A stretch of DNA of 64,000 nt from an uncultured Planctomycetaceae bacterium (GTDB lineage: Bacteria; Planctomycetota; Planctomycetia; Planctomycetales; Planctomycetaceae): contig CALSLT010000003.1 in the NCBI GenBank assembly GCA_943787265.1, forward strand, positions 186,001 to 250,000, read 5' to 3'. The notes below the pieces were generated by a model, which searched no databases, had not been told where the DNA came from, and saw only the letters and a list, made by a program, of their open reading frames with translations. Position numbers and translations under genes: made by a program. Within the stretch, counting starts at the first letter, position 1; each line of letters starts with the position of its first letter. Positions 1 to 8,454 of this stretch are shown in pieces.

Positions 1-203
1 TCGGCTGCTCCGCCACGGTAGTGCTGCGTGTCCGGAATGACGGCGATGCTGAATGTACCCTGCGGCGCGGATGGAAACTCATCGGCAATGGCAGCAGTGC
101 TGATCGCCAGGATGCAGAGCACCGCTTGGCATATGTCATGAATGCGCTTCCGGAAGGGGGATGCGGATGGGCCGGCTGGGCGACTGCAGATCGTACTCTT
201 CAT
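1..203 (-). CDS. Metallophosphoesterase family protein, N-terminal part (runs off the left edge)
   Basis: I read this gene directly from the minus strand. An ATG at 203..201 is preceded by AAAGGAACGAA, a good ribosome binding site. The first 67 residues are present. They hold a basic N-terminus, a hydrophobic signal-like stretch (about residues 26-41, AVLCILAISTAAIA) and then the segment FSIAVIPDTQHYRGG. The pattern IPDTQxY is the characteristic first metal-binding block (D-x-Q/H) of calcineurin-like phosphoesterases found in secreted planctomycete and other bacterial proteins. The gene lies 66 nt downstream of the isomerase-like gene on the same strand, so the two may be co-transcribed. The rest of the protein, including the other metal ligands, is outside the window, so the substrate cannot be guessed. 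Confidence 0.72.
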   Translation of the reverse strand, partial: MKSTICSRPAGPSASPFRKRIHDICQAVLCILAISTAAIADEFPSAPQGTFSIAVIPDTQHYRGGAA

Positions 204-269
204 TTCGTTCCTTTGGCTGTCCTGGCCGCGTTGGGGGCATGCGTCTTTGAGGGGCGGTCTATAGTTCAT

Positions 270-1172
270 CTAGTTCGAAGCGAGCATCCACTTTGTCAGT
301 TGATCACGCAACCAGGTGGTCTCTCGAACGTAAGCTTTGGTGTCGTCGTTCCAGTGTTCGATGGCCCAGGGGCCTCGGAAGCCAGACTTCCAGCCGATGT
401 CGAAGCAGCGGCGAATGTCGTACTTTGCGTGGTGGTTCTTATCGTCCAGATCGAACACTTTGAAGTCGCACGTCACTGCGCTGGGAAACGATTTTTCCAG
501 AGCTTCGTAACGAACGTCGTCGTCCCAGTTGCCGGTGTCAGGGCCGGACGCGACGTTGTGGCCGATGGCTTTGACGACTCGCTGAATGGAATCCGGATCG
601 GACTTCAGCCAGCCGCCATTCTCCACGAGAAGCTGAATCCCTCGCTCCCCGGCAAACATCGCCAGTTCACGGTGCGCGGCAACTTTCGATGCATCATCGG
701 AGCTGCTGATTTTCGGCACGGTGAAACGGATCCAGCGAGCATCGAGCATTGCCGCAATCTCGACCTGCTGACGAGCGTTGCTCATGGCGAGCTTTCGCTC
801 GTCCGAGTCCTGGCTGTAGAGGTCGCCGAATTTGTGATTGACCTTCAGGTTTGAGAAGAAGCAATCGCAATCGTCGGCGGCCTTCCGCACGCGTTCGATG
901 TAGCCAGGTTCGTAAGACGTTAACCAGCGAGTGTTGAAATCGATCAACCGCATGCCGAGTTCGTCTCGCATGAAGCCGGGCAGCGTGAGTGCTGTGAGGA
1001 TTCGGTTGATCCGCTGGAAATCGAGCCCGCCGGTCGTGATACCGATCATCCTGTCCAAAGACGGTCTGGATGATTCAGCACTGTGAACCGTGCTCTGCAC
1101 TGTGCAAAAACCGGCGATCGCTGCGGCGGTAGTCCCTCGAAGGAATTTACGTCGATCCAGCACGCGTGTCAT
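270..1172 (-). CDS. Tat-exported sugar phosphate isomerase/epimerase-like TIM-barrel protein
   Basis: The protein has 300 residues if it starts at the ATG at 1172, which has AGGAG eight bases upstream. A longer in-frame start at 1208 would put 12 extra residues before the Tat motif. The leader carries DRRKFLRG (residues 6-13) and an alanine-rich hydrophobic stretch, which fits twin-arginine export to the periplasm. The mature part resembles AP-endonuclease-2-like/xylose isomerase-like TIM barrels: ITTGGLDFQRIN near the start, RWIRFTVPK, the metal-type strand LLVENGGW and a late AIEHWND segment. These folds bind a divalent metal and usually isomerise or epimerise sugars. The substrate is unknown. 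It precedes the partial phosphoesterase gene on the same strand. Confidence 0.78.
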   Translation of the reverse strand: MTRVLDRRKFLRGTTAAAIAGFCTVQSTVHSAESSRPSLDRMIGITTGGLDFQRINRILTALTLPGFMRDELGMRLIDFNTRWLTSYEPGYIERVRKAADDCDCFFSNLKVNHKFGDLYSQDSDERKLAMSNARQQVEIAAMLDARWIRFTVPKISSSDDASKVAAHRELAMFAGERGIQLLVENGGWLKSDPDSIQRVVKAIGHNVASGPDTGNWDDDVRYEALEKSFPSAVTCDFKVFDLDDKNHHAKYDIRRCFDIGWKSGFRGPWAIEHWNDDTKAYVRETTWLRDQLTKWMLASN

Positions 1173-1265
1173 GGCGGTGCTCCTGCGTCGGCAAAGCAAA
1201 GGTTCCATCTCTTGATGATGGTGTTGCTTTGGTCGCGCAGGATCAAGGCTGTTGGCAACGGCGAA

Positions 1266-1991
1266 TCAGGCCTGGGCAGTTTGAGCTGGAGCGAACGAGA
1301 GTCGGAACTCGCCGACTCGTGATTCCAGATGCTTGAGGATCGCGATGATGAACAGGGTCACGCCGAGCATCTCGAAAGTTTCTTCGGTGGCCGCAGCAAG
1401 AATGTAAAAGATGTGTTCCTCGCCGAGTGCGTCCATAAATGCTCCGCCGACAAACTCCAGACCGAGAGCTCCGCCGACAAAGAAACAGCCTGAGACGATG
1501 AATCGGTTTCTCGTCTTACGGTCAAGATTGAGCACGAACTTAAGAAAGGCCAGACCAACCGCTCCGACAAAGAAGACTCCGGGAATTACCCACGCGAAGA
1601 AGAAAATGCCGTTTGCACCAAAGTGCGTTTGAAGAGGCAAGATGAGGCTTTCATGAAAGCTGGCCGCTTCGTCGAGTGAAAGCAGGCAGAACAACGATGC
1701 CAATGCGGCCCAGTGTTTCCACCATCGGTCGCGTTGGTTGAAAGCGACGGTCGCGACCACCGCGAGTAACGCTGAGGCGGCGAGCAGAAGAATCGACGAA
1801 TACCAGGCTGGAACGGAGCCTTCGCTGTCGACTGTGAATCGCCGAGCAATGTCGGAGATGCTCCACGAGATCGGTCGAAGCTGATACTCGGCAAGCTGCA
1901 TGGGCACGGACAGAAGGCCAAACAAAGCAACGATGCTCAGCATGACTTTCTGAATGGTCTTAATCGATGGTGAGAATTTCTGAGCTTGCAC
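1266..1991 (-). CDS. Integral membrane protein of unknown function
   Basis: The protein has 241 residues and starts at GTG (1991), with AGGACC eight bases upstream. It has about six hydrophobic segments: near residues 17-33, 63-83, 92-105, 127-150, 164-180 and 193-217. Charged residues sit in or beside membrane segments, notably LSLDEAASFHE (about residues 103-113) and ATEETFEMLG (about 200-209). Such buried acidic and histidine residues are typical of membrane enzymes or channels, including ceramidase-like (CREST) hydrolases, but the resemblance is too weak for a family call. The C-terminus is short and probably cytoplasmic. The gene is followed by the Tat isomerase gene after about 93 nt on the same strand. 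I do not recognise the family. Confidence 0.6.
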   Translation of the reverse strand: MQAQKFSPSIKTIQKVMLSIVALFGLLSVPMQLAEYQLRPISWSISDIARRFTVDSEGSVPAWYSSILLLAASALLAVVATVAFNQRDRWWKHWAALASLFCLLSLDEAASFHESLILPLQTHFGANGIFFFAWVIPGVFFVGAVGLAFLKFVLNLDRKTRNRFIVSGCFFVGGALGLEFVGGAFMDALGEEHIFYILAAATEETFEMLGVTLFIIAILKHLESRVGEFRLSFAPAQTAQA

Positions 1992-2269
1992 TGGTCAGGT
2001 CCTGTTCGATGAGACCGATGTGATCGTCTAAGCCCGAAACATTGGGCAACTCTTGGCTGAGTATTCCCCACGCAGCGAAGCCGTCTGCCTGATTCGACGA
2101 CGATGGCGAATTCTGGACACGGTAGTTTGTCAGCGAATTCTCCTAATCGGCTTAAGCGATAATTCATGCGTGAGGCCGGATGCGAACATGGCTCGGGTTT
2201 GTTGCGAAAAGGCAACGCTCAGCGATCTTCGACTTCTGCTGAGATTACGAATCGACGTATCGCCAGACA

Positions 2270-2308
2270 CAAAAAAACGGCCGCCTCACCTTGAAGTGAG
2301 ACGGCCGT
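2270..2308 (-). terminator. Rho-independent terminator of the Gfo/Idh/MocA gene
   Basis: On the minus strand a 13-bp near-perfect stem (ACGGCCGTCTCAC with GTGAGGCGGCCGT, one mismatch) closes a 6-nt loop and is followed by seven T residues. It lies about 50 nt beyond the stop codon of the oxidoreductase gene. The remainder of the 2.0-2.36 kb gap shows nothing else I can name. Confidence 0.8.
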
Positions 2309-2358
2309 GACTTCACGTTCTGAGAATTTCAGGAACACTGAGACGAATGCCTGTCAGG

Positions 2359-3849
2359 TTAAGAGCCGGCACCGGTGCCAGACGAGCCTGCTGGCGGTTT
2401 GCCGTTTTTCCACGGGCCGGCCAGAGACATGTAGTCTGGCTCTTCGAGCAGGCTGCCATGATCGCCCGCTTTCCAGCCAGCGATGTGGTTTGGCTTCTGG
2501 CGCCCGTGAGATTTCTTTTCCCACTGTTGTGACCAGGTTCCGTCTCCGTCGCTGATCGTGCCGGTATCGGCGTCGAACTGGAAGACCTTGCCTTTGCGGT
2601 AACTCTGAGCGCCCAGGTTTACCACGGCGATCGCGGCGGCTCCCAGGTCTGGCGGGTTGTTACAGGCCTGTTGATCCCCTTCGGCCATCGCTTCCAGCCA
2701 GTTGCCGAAGTGAGCGTACGTCGTGTTGTCGACTGTGCCCGTCGGAATGGTTTCCGGCTTCAGCTTGCTGTTGCGAGTGACCTGCGGCCGCTCGGGGAGG
2801 AACTGAAAGCTGTCGAACCCTTCGCCATTGCCGAAGATGAACGAGCCGTGGTGACCTCGGATAAGCTGCTGAATACGGCTTTCCTGGTTGCACATGGTCG
2901 AGCTGACCAGTCCCTGCACACCTTCGGGGAAGTCAGCGGCTACTGTCGCGACATCCGGTACGTCGCGGCCGTCGTATTCCATGAAGATGCCGCCGGCGCC
3001 GACGACTCGGCCAGGGAATCGAAGTCCCGTCGCCTTGAGCATCGCCGTCGTTCGGTGAACGAACAGGTCTGTGTACATGCCGGAGCCGAAGTCCCAGAAG
3101 CGTCGCCACTGTCGGTAGACGGCTCGGTCGAAGTCACGTTGCGGAGCGAGTCCTTCGTTGACGCCGAGCCATCGTTTCCAGTCAATGTTGCGAGGGTTCA
3201 TGGCTTCTTCGAGTTTGTAGTACCGCCACTGGCCTTGAGCCGAGTTTCGGAAATACTCGGTCTGGTACATCAGCACCTTGCCGAGCTTTCCGTCCTGCAA
3301 CATGCCTCGAACCTGATCCCACAACGGCAGACTCGTCGACTGCACGCCGACCTGCATGACTTTGCCGGTCTTCTCCCAGGCTTTGACGACTTCCAGGCCT
3401 TCTTCGACCGAGTGAGTCATCGGCTTTTCGCAGTAGACGTGGCAGCCGGCTTCCATCGCGTCGATGGTTTGCTTCGCGTGCCAGTGGTCCGGCGTGCCGA
3501 CACAAACGGCGTCGAGGTTTTCTTTCTCGAGCATTTCGGTGTAGTCGACGTAGCCTTTGCAGGCGTACCCGGTTGCCTTCTTGATGTAGTCCGTCGCTTT
3601 GTCCCGATTGACGGAATAGACATCCGCGGCCGCGACAAGTTCGATGTTCGCTCCGGCTTCGTGGTGCTTGCAGAGTGTCTTGACGTGAGCGCCGAATCCT
3701 CGACCACCCGGCCCGATGAAGCCGATGCGGAGTCGTTCATTCGAGCCTTTGGCTCGTGCAGGAGCAGGAGCGACCAGCGATGCGGCGGCAGTTGCTGCTG
3801 CAACGGTGCCCGTTGTCTTCAAAAATCCTCGGCGGCTGACATCACTCAT
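2359..3849 (-). CDS. Tat-exported Gfo/Idh/MocA family NAD(P)-dependent oxidoreductase
   Basis: The ATG at 3849 gives 496 residues, with GGAG seven bases upstream. An in-frame upstream start would add 51 residues before the Tat leader and is unlikely. The leader SRRGFLKTTG (residues 5-14) with an alanine-rich hydrophobic core indicates twin-arginine export, as is common for planctomycete members. The Rossmann fold shows GFIGPGGRG (43-51). The substrate-side signature is EKP (141-143), with GTPDHWHA just before it. The C-terminal half contains the alpha/beta substrate domain (FWDFGSGMYTDL, HFGNWLEAM). The family oxidises or reduces sugars and related polyols. The substrate is unknown. A strong terminator follows, and the gene appears to be monocistronic. 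Confidence 0.9.
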   Translation of the reverse strand: MSDVSRRGFLKTTGTVAAATAAASLVAPAPARAKGSNERLRIGFIGPGGRGFGAHVKTLCKHHEAGANIELVAAADVYSVNRDKATDYIKKATGYACKGYVDYTEMLEKENLDAVCVGTPDHWHAKQTIDAMEAGCHVYCEKPMTHSVEEGLEVVKAWEKTGKVMQVGVQSTSLPLWDQVRGMLQDGKLGKVLMYQTEYFRNSAQGQWRYYKLEEAMNPRNIDWKRWLGVNEGLAPQRDFDRAVYRQWRRFWDFGSGMYTDLFVHRTTAMLKATGLRFPGRVVGAGGIFMEYDGRDVPDVATVAADFPEGVQGLVSSTMCNQESRIQQLIRGHHGSFIFGNGEGFDSFQFLPERPQVTRNSKLKPETIPTGTVDNTTYAHFGNWLEAMAEGDQQACNNPPDLGAAAIAVVNLGAQSYRKGKVFQFDADTGTISDGDGTWSQQWEKKSHGRQKPNHIAGWKAGDHGSLLEEPDYMSLAGPWKNGKPPAGSSGTGAGS

Positions 3850-4156
3850 GAGATCACTCCAGAATCTGGGTTCGTGAAATTGTTGGGGAGCGATACGAGC
3901 AAACTCGCTGAATCTTGTGGCGAGCGGTGTACAATTTGTGGCTCGAAGCGCGAACTGACTCAATTCTCGGTTGCTGAATTGTCGGCCGTTGTCGCTCAGC
4001 ATTCAACGATGGCGTAGTGTTTCGTCGAACCGAGCTGAGAAAATAGTCGCTTCAATTTTCGCGGCGATCCAGATAGCTTCACGGCAAAATGAGATGTCGC
4101 GGTCGCCAATCCGCGTTCGTCAGTGATTCCTGGTTTTAAAATCTGATCAGAGTGCC
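3850..4156. other. Divergent intergenic region without recognisable elements
   Basis: This stretch of 307 bases separates the minus-strand oxidoreductase from the plus-strand lipoprotein gene and must carry both promoters. I see no long repeat, operator or riboswitch-like structure in it. Confidence 0.5.
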
Positions 4157-4807
4157 ATGTCGACTATTTACAGCCCAATTGATGACTCAAACCGTCCCTT
4201 CAGCCAGAAACCTGGAAAATCGCCATTCGTGATTGTCTGCATTGGCCTGGCGATTGCCGGGTGCACGCAGGCTGGCAGCGACGAATCGTCCGTTCCGCCG
4301 GTGCCTGTTGCCGAATCCGCATCTGCCGAGACGCCAGCGCCAGAGTCCGGTGGTGCTGACGGCGAATCGACGCATCGCCACTACGAGGGAATTGGATTCG
4401 CGATTCCGAACTCCTGGCAGGAGATTCCCAACGTGAAGATGATTGATTCGAAATACATCATTCCGTCCGAGCATGGTGATATGGAGATGACGCTGACGTC
4501 GATGGGCGGCGGTGCTGAGGGGAATATAAATCGGTGGGTTGGTCAGGTTGGACGTGACCCCGGCGAAGAGCCCAGCCGTTCGACGATCGAAGTCGCTGGC
4601 ATTAAATCCAGCATGGTTGATGTCCGAGGCTCATTCAATTCGACCGTCGGTGACAACAAGGGGCCTCAGGAAGACTGGCGTTTGATCGGCATCGTCATCC
4701 CGATGCAACGCGACTTCACAATGAAGTTGGTCGGGCCTCGTGAGGCAGTCGTCGAGTTTAAGGACGAGCTGGACGAATTTCTGAAATCGGCCCATCTGGA
4801 TCATTGA
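4157..4807 (+). CDS. Predicted lipoprotein of unknown function
   Basis: The protein has 216 residues. After a basic stretch comes a hydrophobic segment ending in the lipobox IAGC (cysteine near residue 36), so it is probably lipid-anchored after signal peptidase II cleavage. The 36-residue leader is long, so a later start is possible. A Pro/Ala/Glu-rich, probably disordered linker spans about residues 40-72. The globular part begins near HYEGIGFAIPNSWQEIP and ends at FLKSAHLDH. A segment that begins with a statement like 'GxxFxxPxxW' is common in small bacterial surface proteins that bind or scaffold other factors, but no family can be named. The next gene lies on the same strand, behind a long hairpin repeat. 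Confidence 0.7.
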   Translation: MSTIYSPIDDSNRPFSQKPGKSPFVIVCIGLAIAGCTQAGSDESSVPPVPVAESASAETPAPESGGADGESTHRHYEGIGFAIPNSWQEIPNVKMIDSKYIIPSEHGDMEMTLTSMGGGAEGNINRWVGQVGRDPGEEPSRSTIEVAGIKSSMVDVRGSFNSTVGDNKGPQEDWRLIGIVIPMQRDFTMKLVGPREAVVEFKDELDEFLKSAHLDH

Positions 4808-4859
4808 AAACATCGAACTCTCAACTAAGGACCGCTCGTTCAATAAGTGTCCGGTTTTC

Positions 4860-4916
4860 GTAGCCTGACTCTCCGAGTCGGGCGCGCCCCATGCCCGACT
4901 CGGAGAGTCAGGCTAC
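4860..4916. repeat. Perfect 24-bp inverted repeat (REP-like palindrome)
   Basis: Two 24-nt arms (4860-4883 and 4893-4916) are exact reverse complements around a 9-nt loop. The arms begin GTAGCCTGACTCTCCGAGTC. There is no T-run, so this looks like a dispersed REP/MITE-like palindrome and not a simple terminator. It sits between the lipoprotein and the MBL-fold gene. Confidence 0.9.
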
Positions 4917-4954
4917 ACCCAAATGTAACAGTTATTTTGGGAGTGGCCCTAAAC

Positions 4955-6349
4955 ATGAAGCTCACATTTCACGGCGCGGCGGGCGAGGTCACGGGAAGTC
5001 AGCATCTGATCGAAGTAGGCGATCGTCGGATTCTGCTCGATTGTGGATTGTTCCAGGGGCATCGTGCCGAATGTCGCACGAAGAACGAACAGTTTCATTG
5101 TCAGCCGGCTGATCTTGATGCGGTGATTCTTTCACACGCTCACATCGACCACAGCGGGAATCTGCCTGGGCTGTTTAAGGCCGGATTTCGCGGAGACGTT
5201 TTCTGCACGGCGGCGACGATGGATGTCGCGCAGCTCATGTTGGAAGACAGCGCGAAGATTCAGGAAGAGGACGCTCGGTATCTTGCCGGGAAGTTTGGGG
5301 ACGGCCATCCGGGAACGGAGTCTCTTTACACGCGTGAGCACGTCGCGGCTCTGCTGAAGCAGTTTCAGCCGTTGGCTTTCCACGAGTGGCATCAACTGGC
5401 TGAGGACGTGCGGATTCGGTTTTCAGATTCGGGGCACATTCTCGGTTCCGCGATCACGGAACTTGAGATCGTCGATAACGACGAGAGTCGCCGCATTGTT
5501 TTCACGGGCGATCTTGGCCGACGCGGTCTGCCGTTGTTGCGTGATCCGGAAGTGGTCGAAGGCTGCGATGTTCTCATTACGGAGTCGACCTACGGAAACC
5601 GAGTTCACCCTTCGGCCAGCGATATCAAGGACGAGCTTCTGCGGATTATCACCGAAGCGTCGATCGTCGGCGGGCGAGTGATCATTCCGGCGTTCAGTCT
5701 CGGACGGACTCAGCACCTGGTTTACTTTCTGAACGAGCTTCACAACGAAGGCAAGCTGCCGAACGTTCCGATCTTTGTCGACAGTCCGCTCGCTCGACGA
5801 GTCACGCGAGTCTACCGCGACCACAAAGACATTATGGATGCCGAGGTTCAGGAACTGCTGCGGCACGATCAGGATCCGTTTGGCTTTCCAGGGATGACTT
5901 ACGTGGCGACGCAGCGGGAAAGTATGGAGCTGAATCATCGCCAGGGGCCGTTTGTCGTGATCTCGGCCAGCGGAATGTGCGAGAGCGGCCGAGTCGTGCA
6001 TCACCTGAAGCATGCCGTGTCGAATCCGGAAAACACGATTGTCCTGATCGGATTCCAGGGACGGCACACGGTCGGGCGAAAAATTGCGGAACGGCAACCG
6101 TCTGTGAAATTCTTCGACAAAGAGTATCCTTTGCGAGCCAATGTCGAAGTTCTCAGCGGCCTGTCGGCACATGCCGATGCTCAGGACTTTCGATGGTGGT
6201 TCGAAAAAATGCACGCGACGTCGAGCATCGGGCAGGCGTTCATTGTTCACGGCGAGGAAGAGCAGGCACGTGCTCAGGCACAGGTGCTGGAAGAATTCTG
6301 CGACGAGCCGCCGATCATTCCGGAGCCTCACGTCGCTTACGAAGTTTAA
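4955..6349 (+). CDS. MBL-fold, beta-CASP RNA-processing metallo-hydrolase
   Basis: The ATG at 4955 gives 464 residues. A longer reading frame from 4847 would run through the palindromic repeat and is rejected. The zinc motif HAHIDH occupies residues 61-66. Further metallo-beta-lactamase motifs are SGHILGS, FTGDLGR and a C-terminal LSGLSAHAD. The beta-CASP insertion is marked by VISASGMCESGRVVHHL and GFQGRHTVGRKI, as in the CPSF73/YSH1-like bacterial and archaeal group. These proteins are zinc-dependent endo- or exoribonucleases acting on RNA in the cytoplasm. There is no signal peptide. The gene is followed after 45 nt by holB on the same strand, so the two may form a nucleic-acid-metabolism operon. 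Confidence 0.92.
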   Translation: MKLTFHGAAGEVTGSQHLIEVGDRRILLDCGLFQGHRAECRTKNEQFHCQPADLDAVILSHAHIDHSGNLPGLFKAGFRGDVFCTAATMDVAQLMLEDSAKIQEEDARYLAGKFGDGHPGTESLYTREHVAALLKQFQPLAFHEWHQLAEDVRIRFSDSGHILGSAITELEIVDNDESRRIVFTGDLGRRGLPLLRDPEVVEGCDVLITESTYGNRVHPSASDIKDELLRIITEASIVGGRVIIPAFSLGRTQHLVYFLNELHNEGKLPNVPIFVDSPLARRVTRVYRDHKDIMDAEVQELLRHDQDPFGFPGMTYVATQRESMELNHRQGPFVVISASGMCESGRVVHHLKHAVSNPENTIVLIGFQGRHTVGRKIAERQPSVKFFDKEYPLRANVEVLSGLSAHADAQDFRWWFEKMHATSSIGQAFIVHGEEEQARAQAQVLEEFCDEPPIIPEPHVAYEV

Positions 6350-6394
6350 TGGTCCGTCGATCAGGAATTGGAATTTGAGCAAGGCTGCCAGCAC

Positions 6395-7474
6395 GTGAAT
6401 TGGGACGACCTTAGAGGACATCGCGATCAGATTGAGATGTTGCGGCGGTCGATCGCGCGCGGCCGGCAGGCTCACGCGTATTTGTTTGCGGGGTCGCCCG
6501 GAATTGGCAAAGCACGGTTCGCTCGGATCTTCGCTCAGAGCCTTTTTTGCGAGAAACACGAAGACACCGAGTTGCTGGCGTGTGGAGACTGTTCTCCCTG
6601 CCGGCAGATGAATGCTGGATCTCATCCAGACTATTTCGCCATCGGATGTCCTGAGGGGAAAAACGAGATTCCCGTCAGCGTTTTTTATGGTGAAAAGGAA
6701 CGTCGCGGTCAGGAAGGGCTCATTCACGATCTGTCATTGCGACCGATGGCTGGGGCGCGGCGGATCGCGGTCCTCGACGACGCCAATCGCATGAATGAGG
6801 AAGGCGCGAATGCGATGCTCAAAACGCTCGAAGAGCCGCCGCCGAATTCGATGCTGATTCTGATCGCCGAAAACCTGGACGCGATGCTGCCAACGATCCG
6901 GTCGAGGTGCCAGCTTGTTCGATTCTCGCCGCTGGCGGCTAACGACGTTGCTGACCTGCTGATTGAAAACGAAATCGCATCAACGCCTGAAGAAGCGTCC
7001 GCGGCGGCGGGCATGTCAGAAGGCAGCCTGCACACGGCCTCTCAGTTATTGAACCCGGCGCTGCGAACTTTGCGGCTGAGTCTCTATGACGCTTTGGCCA
7101 CGGCGGACCTGAGGCCGATCGACGTGGCGAAGGCAATGACATCGGGCATCGACGAACTCGGCGGCGACACCAACGAGCAACGCCGCAACGCTGGCTGGTT
7201 GATCCGATTTGCTCAGGAATTCTACCGGCAGGTTGTCCTGCTGCTTTCGGGAGACAGCACACCCGCAGGGCCGGGCAGCGATGTGGTCTCGCGGTTTGCT
7301 TCGCTTTTGACCAATCGCGGTGCCAAAGGAATTGAGCTGGCGATGGAGCTCTTCGATCGGTGCGTCCTCGCCGAAGACCACATCAGTTGGAACGTCGCTC
7401 CGGCAAAGACGATGGATTCTCTGTTTGATGACCTGGCCAGAACGACGCGGACTCGGCTTCGTGCTGCTCGATAG
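6395..7474 (+). CDS. holB: DNA polymerase III subunit delta' (clamp loader)
   Basis: I prefer the GTG at 6395, giving 359 residues beginning (M)NWDDLRGH. A TTG at 6368 is in frame but has its purine-rich stretch directly against the codon. The AAA+ fold shows Walker A GSPGIGKA (33-40), a four-cysteine zinc module (C52, C63, C66, C69) and the arginine-finger-type segment TIRSRCQ. NAMLKTLEEPPPNS is the classic delta' Walker-B-downstream block. In the clamp loader, delta' works with tau/gamma and delta to open and load the sliding clamp at primed DNA. The protein is cytoplasmic. The C-terminal collar domain (about 210-359) is poorly conserved, as usual for this subunit. Confidence 0.88.
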   Translation: MNWDDLRGHRDQIEMLRRSIARGRQAHAYLFAGSPGIGKARFARIFAQSLFCEKHEDTELLACGDCSPCRQMNAGSHPDYFAIGCPEGKNEIPVSVFYGEKERRGQEGLIHDLSLRPMAGARRIAVLDDANRMNEEGANAMLKTLEEPPPNSMLILIAENLDAMLPTIRSRCQLVRFSPLAANDVADLLIENEIASTPEEASAAAGMSEGSLHTASQLLNPALRTLRLSLYDALATADLRPIDVAKAMTSGIDELGGDTNEQRRNAGWLIRFAQEFYRQVVLLLSGDSTPAGPGSDVVSRFASLLTNRGAKGIELAMELFDRCVLAEDHISWNVAPAKTMDSLFDDLARTTRTRLRAAR

Positions 7475-7490
7475 TGTTGGTCCAAAGTTT

Positions 7491-7556
7491 GTAGGGTGCG
7501 TCTTGACGCACCGCGACCGTTTGAGGAACTCAATGGTGCGTCGAGACGCACCCTAC
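7491..7556. repeat. GTAGGGTGCGTC-family inverted repeat, copy 1
   Basis: Two 22-nt arms (7491-7512 and 7535-7556) are reverse complements at 21 of 22 positions. Each arm starts GTAGGGTGCGTC and is itself nearly palindromic (GGTGCGTC/GACGCACC). Related copies lie at 36555-36618 and 44382-44403. This copy sits just after the holB stop codon. Confidence 0.9.
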
Positions 7557-7597
7557 GGTGCTGACTCGAAATCCAACGTGGAAACAGGTGACTCGCG

Positions 7598-8329
7598 ATG
7601 AGTGTTGAACTTCCCGAACCGCTGGATGTGATCGCTGTGGGGGCTCACCCGGACGACGTGGAAATCGCGATTGGCGGAACGTTGGCTTCGCTCGTGCGGC
7701 AAGGGTATCGGGTTGGCATCATCGATCTGACAGATGGCGAGCCGACTCCTGGCAGTCCGGGGCCGGAAGTTCGTCTGGCCGAAGCTAAGAAGGCGGCTGA
7801 GATTCTGGGCGTTCAGGTTCGGGAAACGCTCGAACTCCCGAATCGGCGGCTGTTCGATTGTTTCGAGGCGAGAGTCGAGCTGGGCAAAGTGTTCCGACGC
7901 TATCGTCCGAAGATCGTTCTGGGGATTGCTGGTAAGACTCCGATGGCGTCGCCGGATCACTGGCAGGCGGCTCAGATAACAGATGCGGGCGTTTTCTATT
8001 CGCGTCTGACAAAGTGGGATGACGATTTCGACGGATTGCCCGTCCACACGGTGTCGAAGCAGCTCTGGTATCCGTTAGGATTTCGCACGCTGGAGCCGCC
8101 GTCCGGGTCCGGCCACTTTGTCGTAGATATTTCTGAGACGTTCGACGTAAAATTGGACGCCGTAAGGGCCTACGAAACGCAGTTTCCGCCTCATAAACAG
8201 CAGGTCTTCCGGCTTGTTGAGGGGCAGAACAGATTGTTCGGGACGAGTGCCGGTTTTGAAGCCGGCGAAATGTTGATTTGCTCCACGACTCTGGGAGTCA
8301 CGGATCTTGTCAAAACCATGCTTCCGTAA
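7598..8329 (+). CDS. PIG-L family deacetylase, BshB1-like
   Basis: The protein has 243 residues. The zinc motif AHPDD falls at about residues 16-20 ([15 protein letters not shown]). It is followed by [13 protein letters not shown], then [10 protein letters not shown] and LPNRRL, and SPDHWQAA in mid-protein. This order matches the bacillithiol-pathway deacetylase BshB1, which removes the acetyl group from GlcNAc-malate in the cytoplasm. Family members with the same scaffold also act on other N-acetylglucosamine conjugates, so I leave the symbol empty. There is no signal peptide. It follows holB on the same strand with a repeat in between. The window shows no bshA or bshC that would confirm bacillithiol synthesis. 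Confidence 0.82.
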   Translation: MSVELPEPLDVIAVGAHPDDVEIAIGGTLASLVRQGYRVGIIDLTDGEPTPGSPGPEVRLAEAKKAAEILGVQVRETLELPNRRLFDCFEARVELGKVFRRYRPKIVLGIAGKTPMASPDHWQAAQITDAGVFYSRLTKWDDDFDGLPVHTVSKQLWYPLGFRTLEPPSGSGHFVVDISETFDVKLDAVRAYETQFPPHKQQVFRLVEGQNRLFGTSAGFEAGEMLICSTTLGVTDLVKTMLP

Positions 8330-8454
8330 ACGAAGCACGGAAGCCGGCTTTTGACTGAATTGTTAAATCGAATGAGCTGTGGTCTGAGGAATTCCGGACG
8401 CAGTTTTCGATGGCGGGATTTTGAGAAACTCTGAGACTCCACTGGCTAACTAAT

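Noticed and set aside
21..854. A 277-codon plus-strand frame at the left end
   Set aside because: It is opposite the isomerase-like gene and the partial phosphoesterase, both of which have motifs and ribosome binding sites.
2671..4017. A 448-codon plus-strand frame opposite the Gfo/Idh/MocA gene
   Set aside because: It is antisense to a clear, motif-bearing gene, has no recognisable domain, and is explained by high-GC codon bias.
5423..6727. A 434-codon minus-strand frame opposite the RNase-like and holB genes
   Set aside because: It spans two real genes on the other strand, with no domain and no ribosome binding site.
8300..8350. A possible terminator after the BshB1-like gene
   Set aside because: The stem (CTTCCG/CGGAAG) is only six pairs with an 11-nt loop overlapping the stop codon, and the T-run is weak and displaced.
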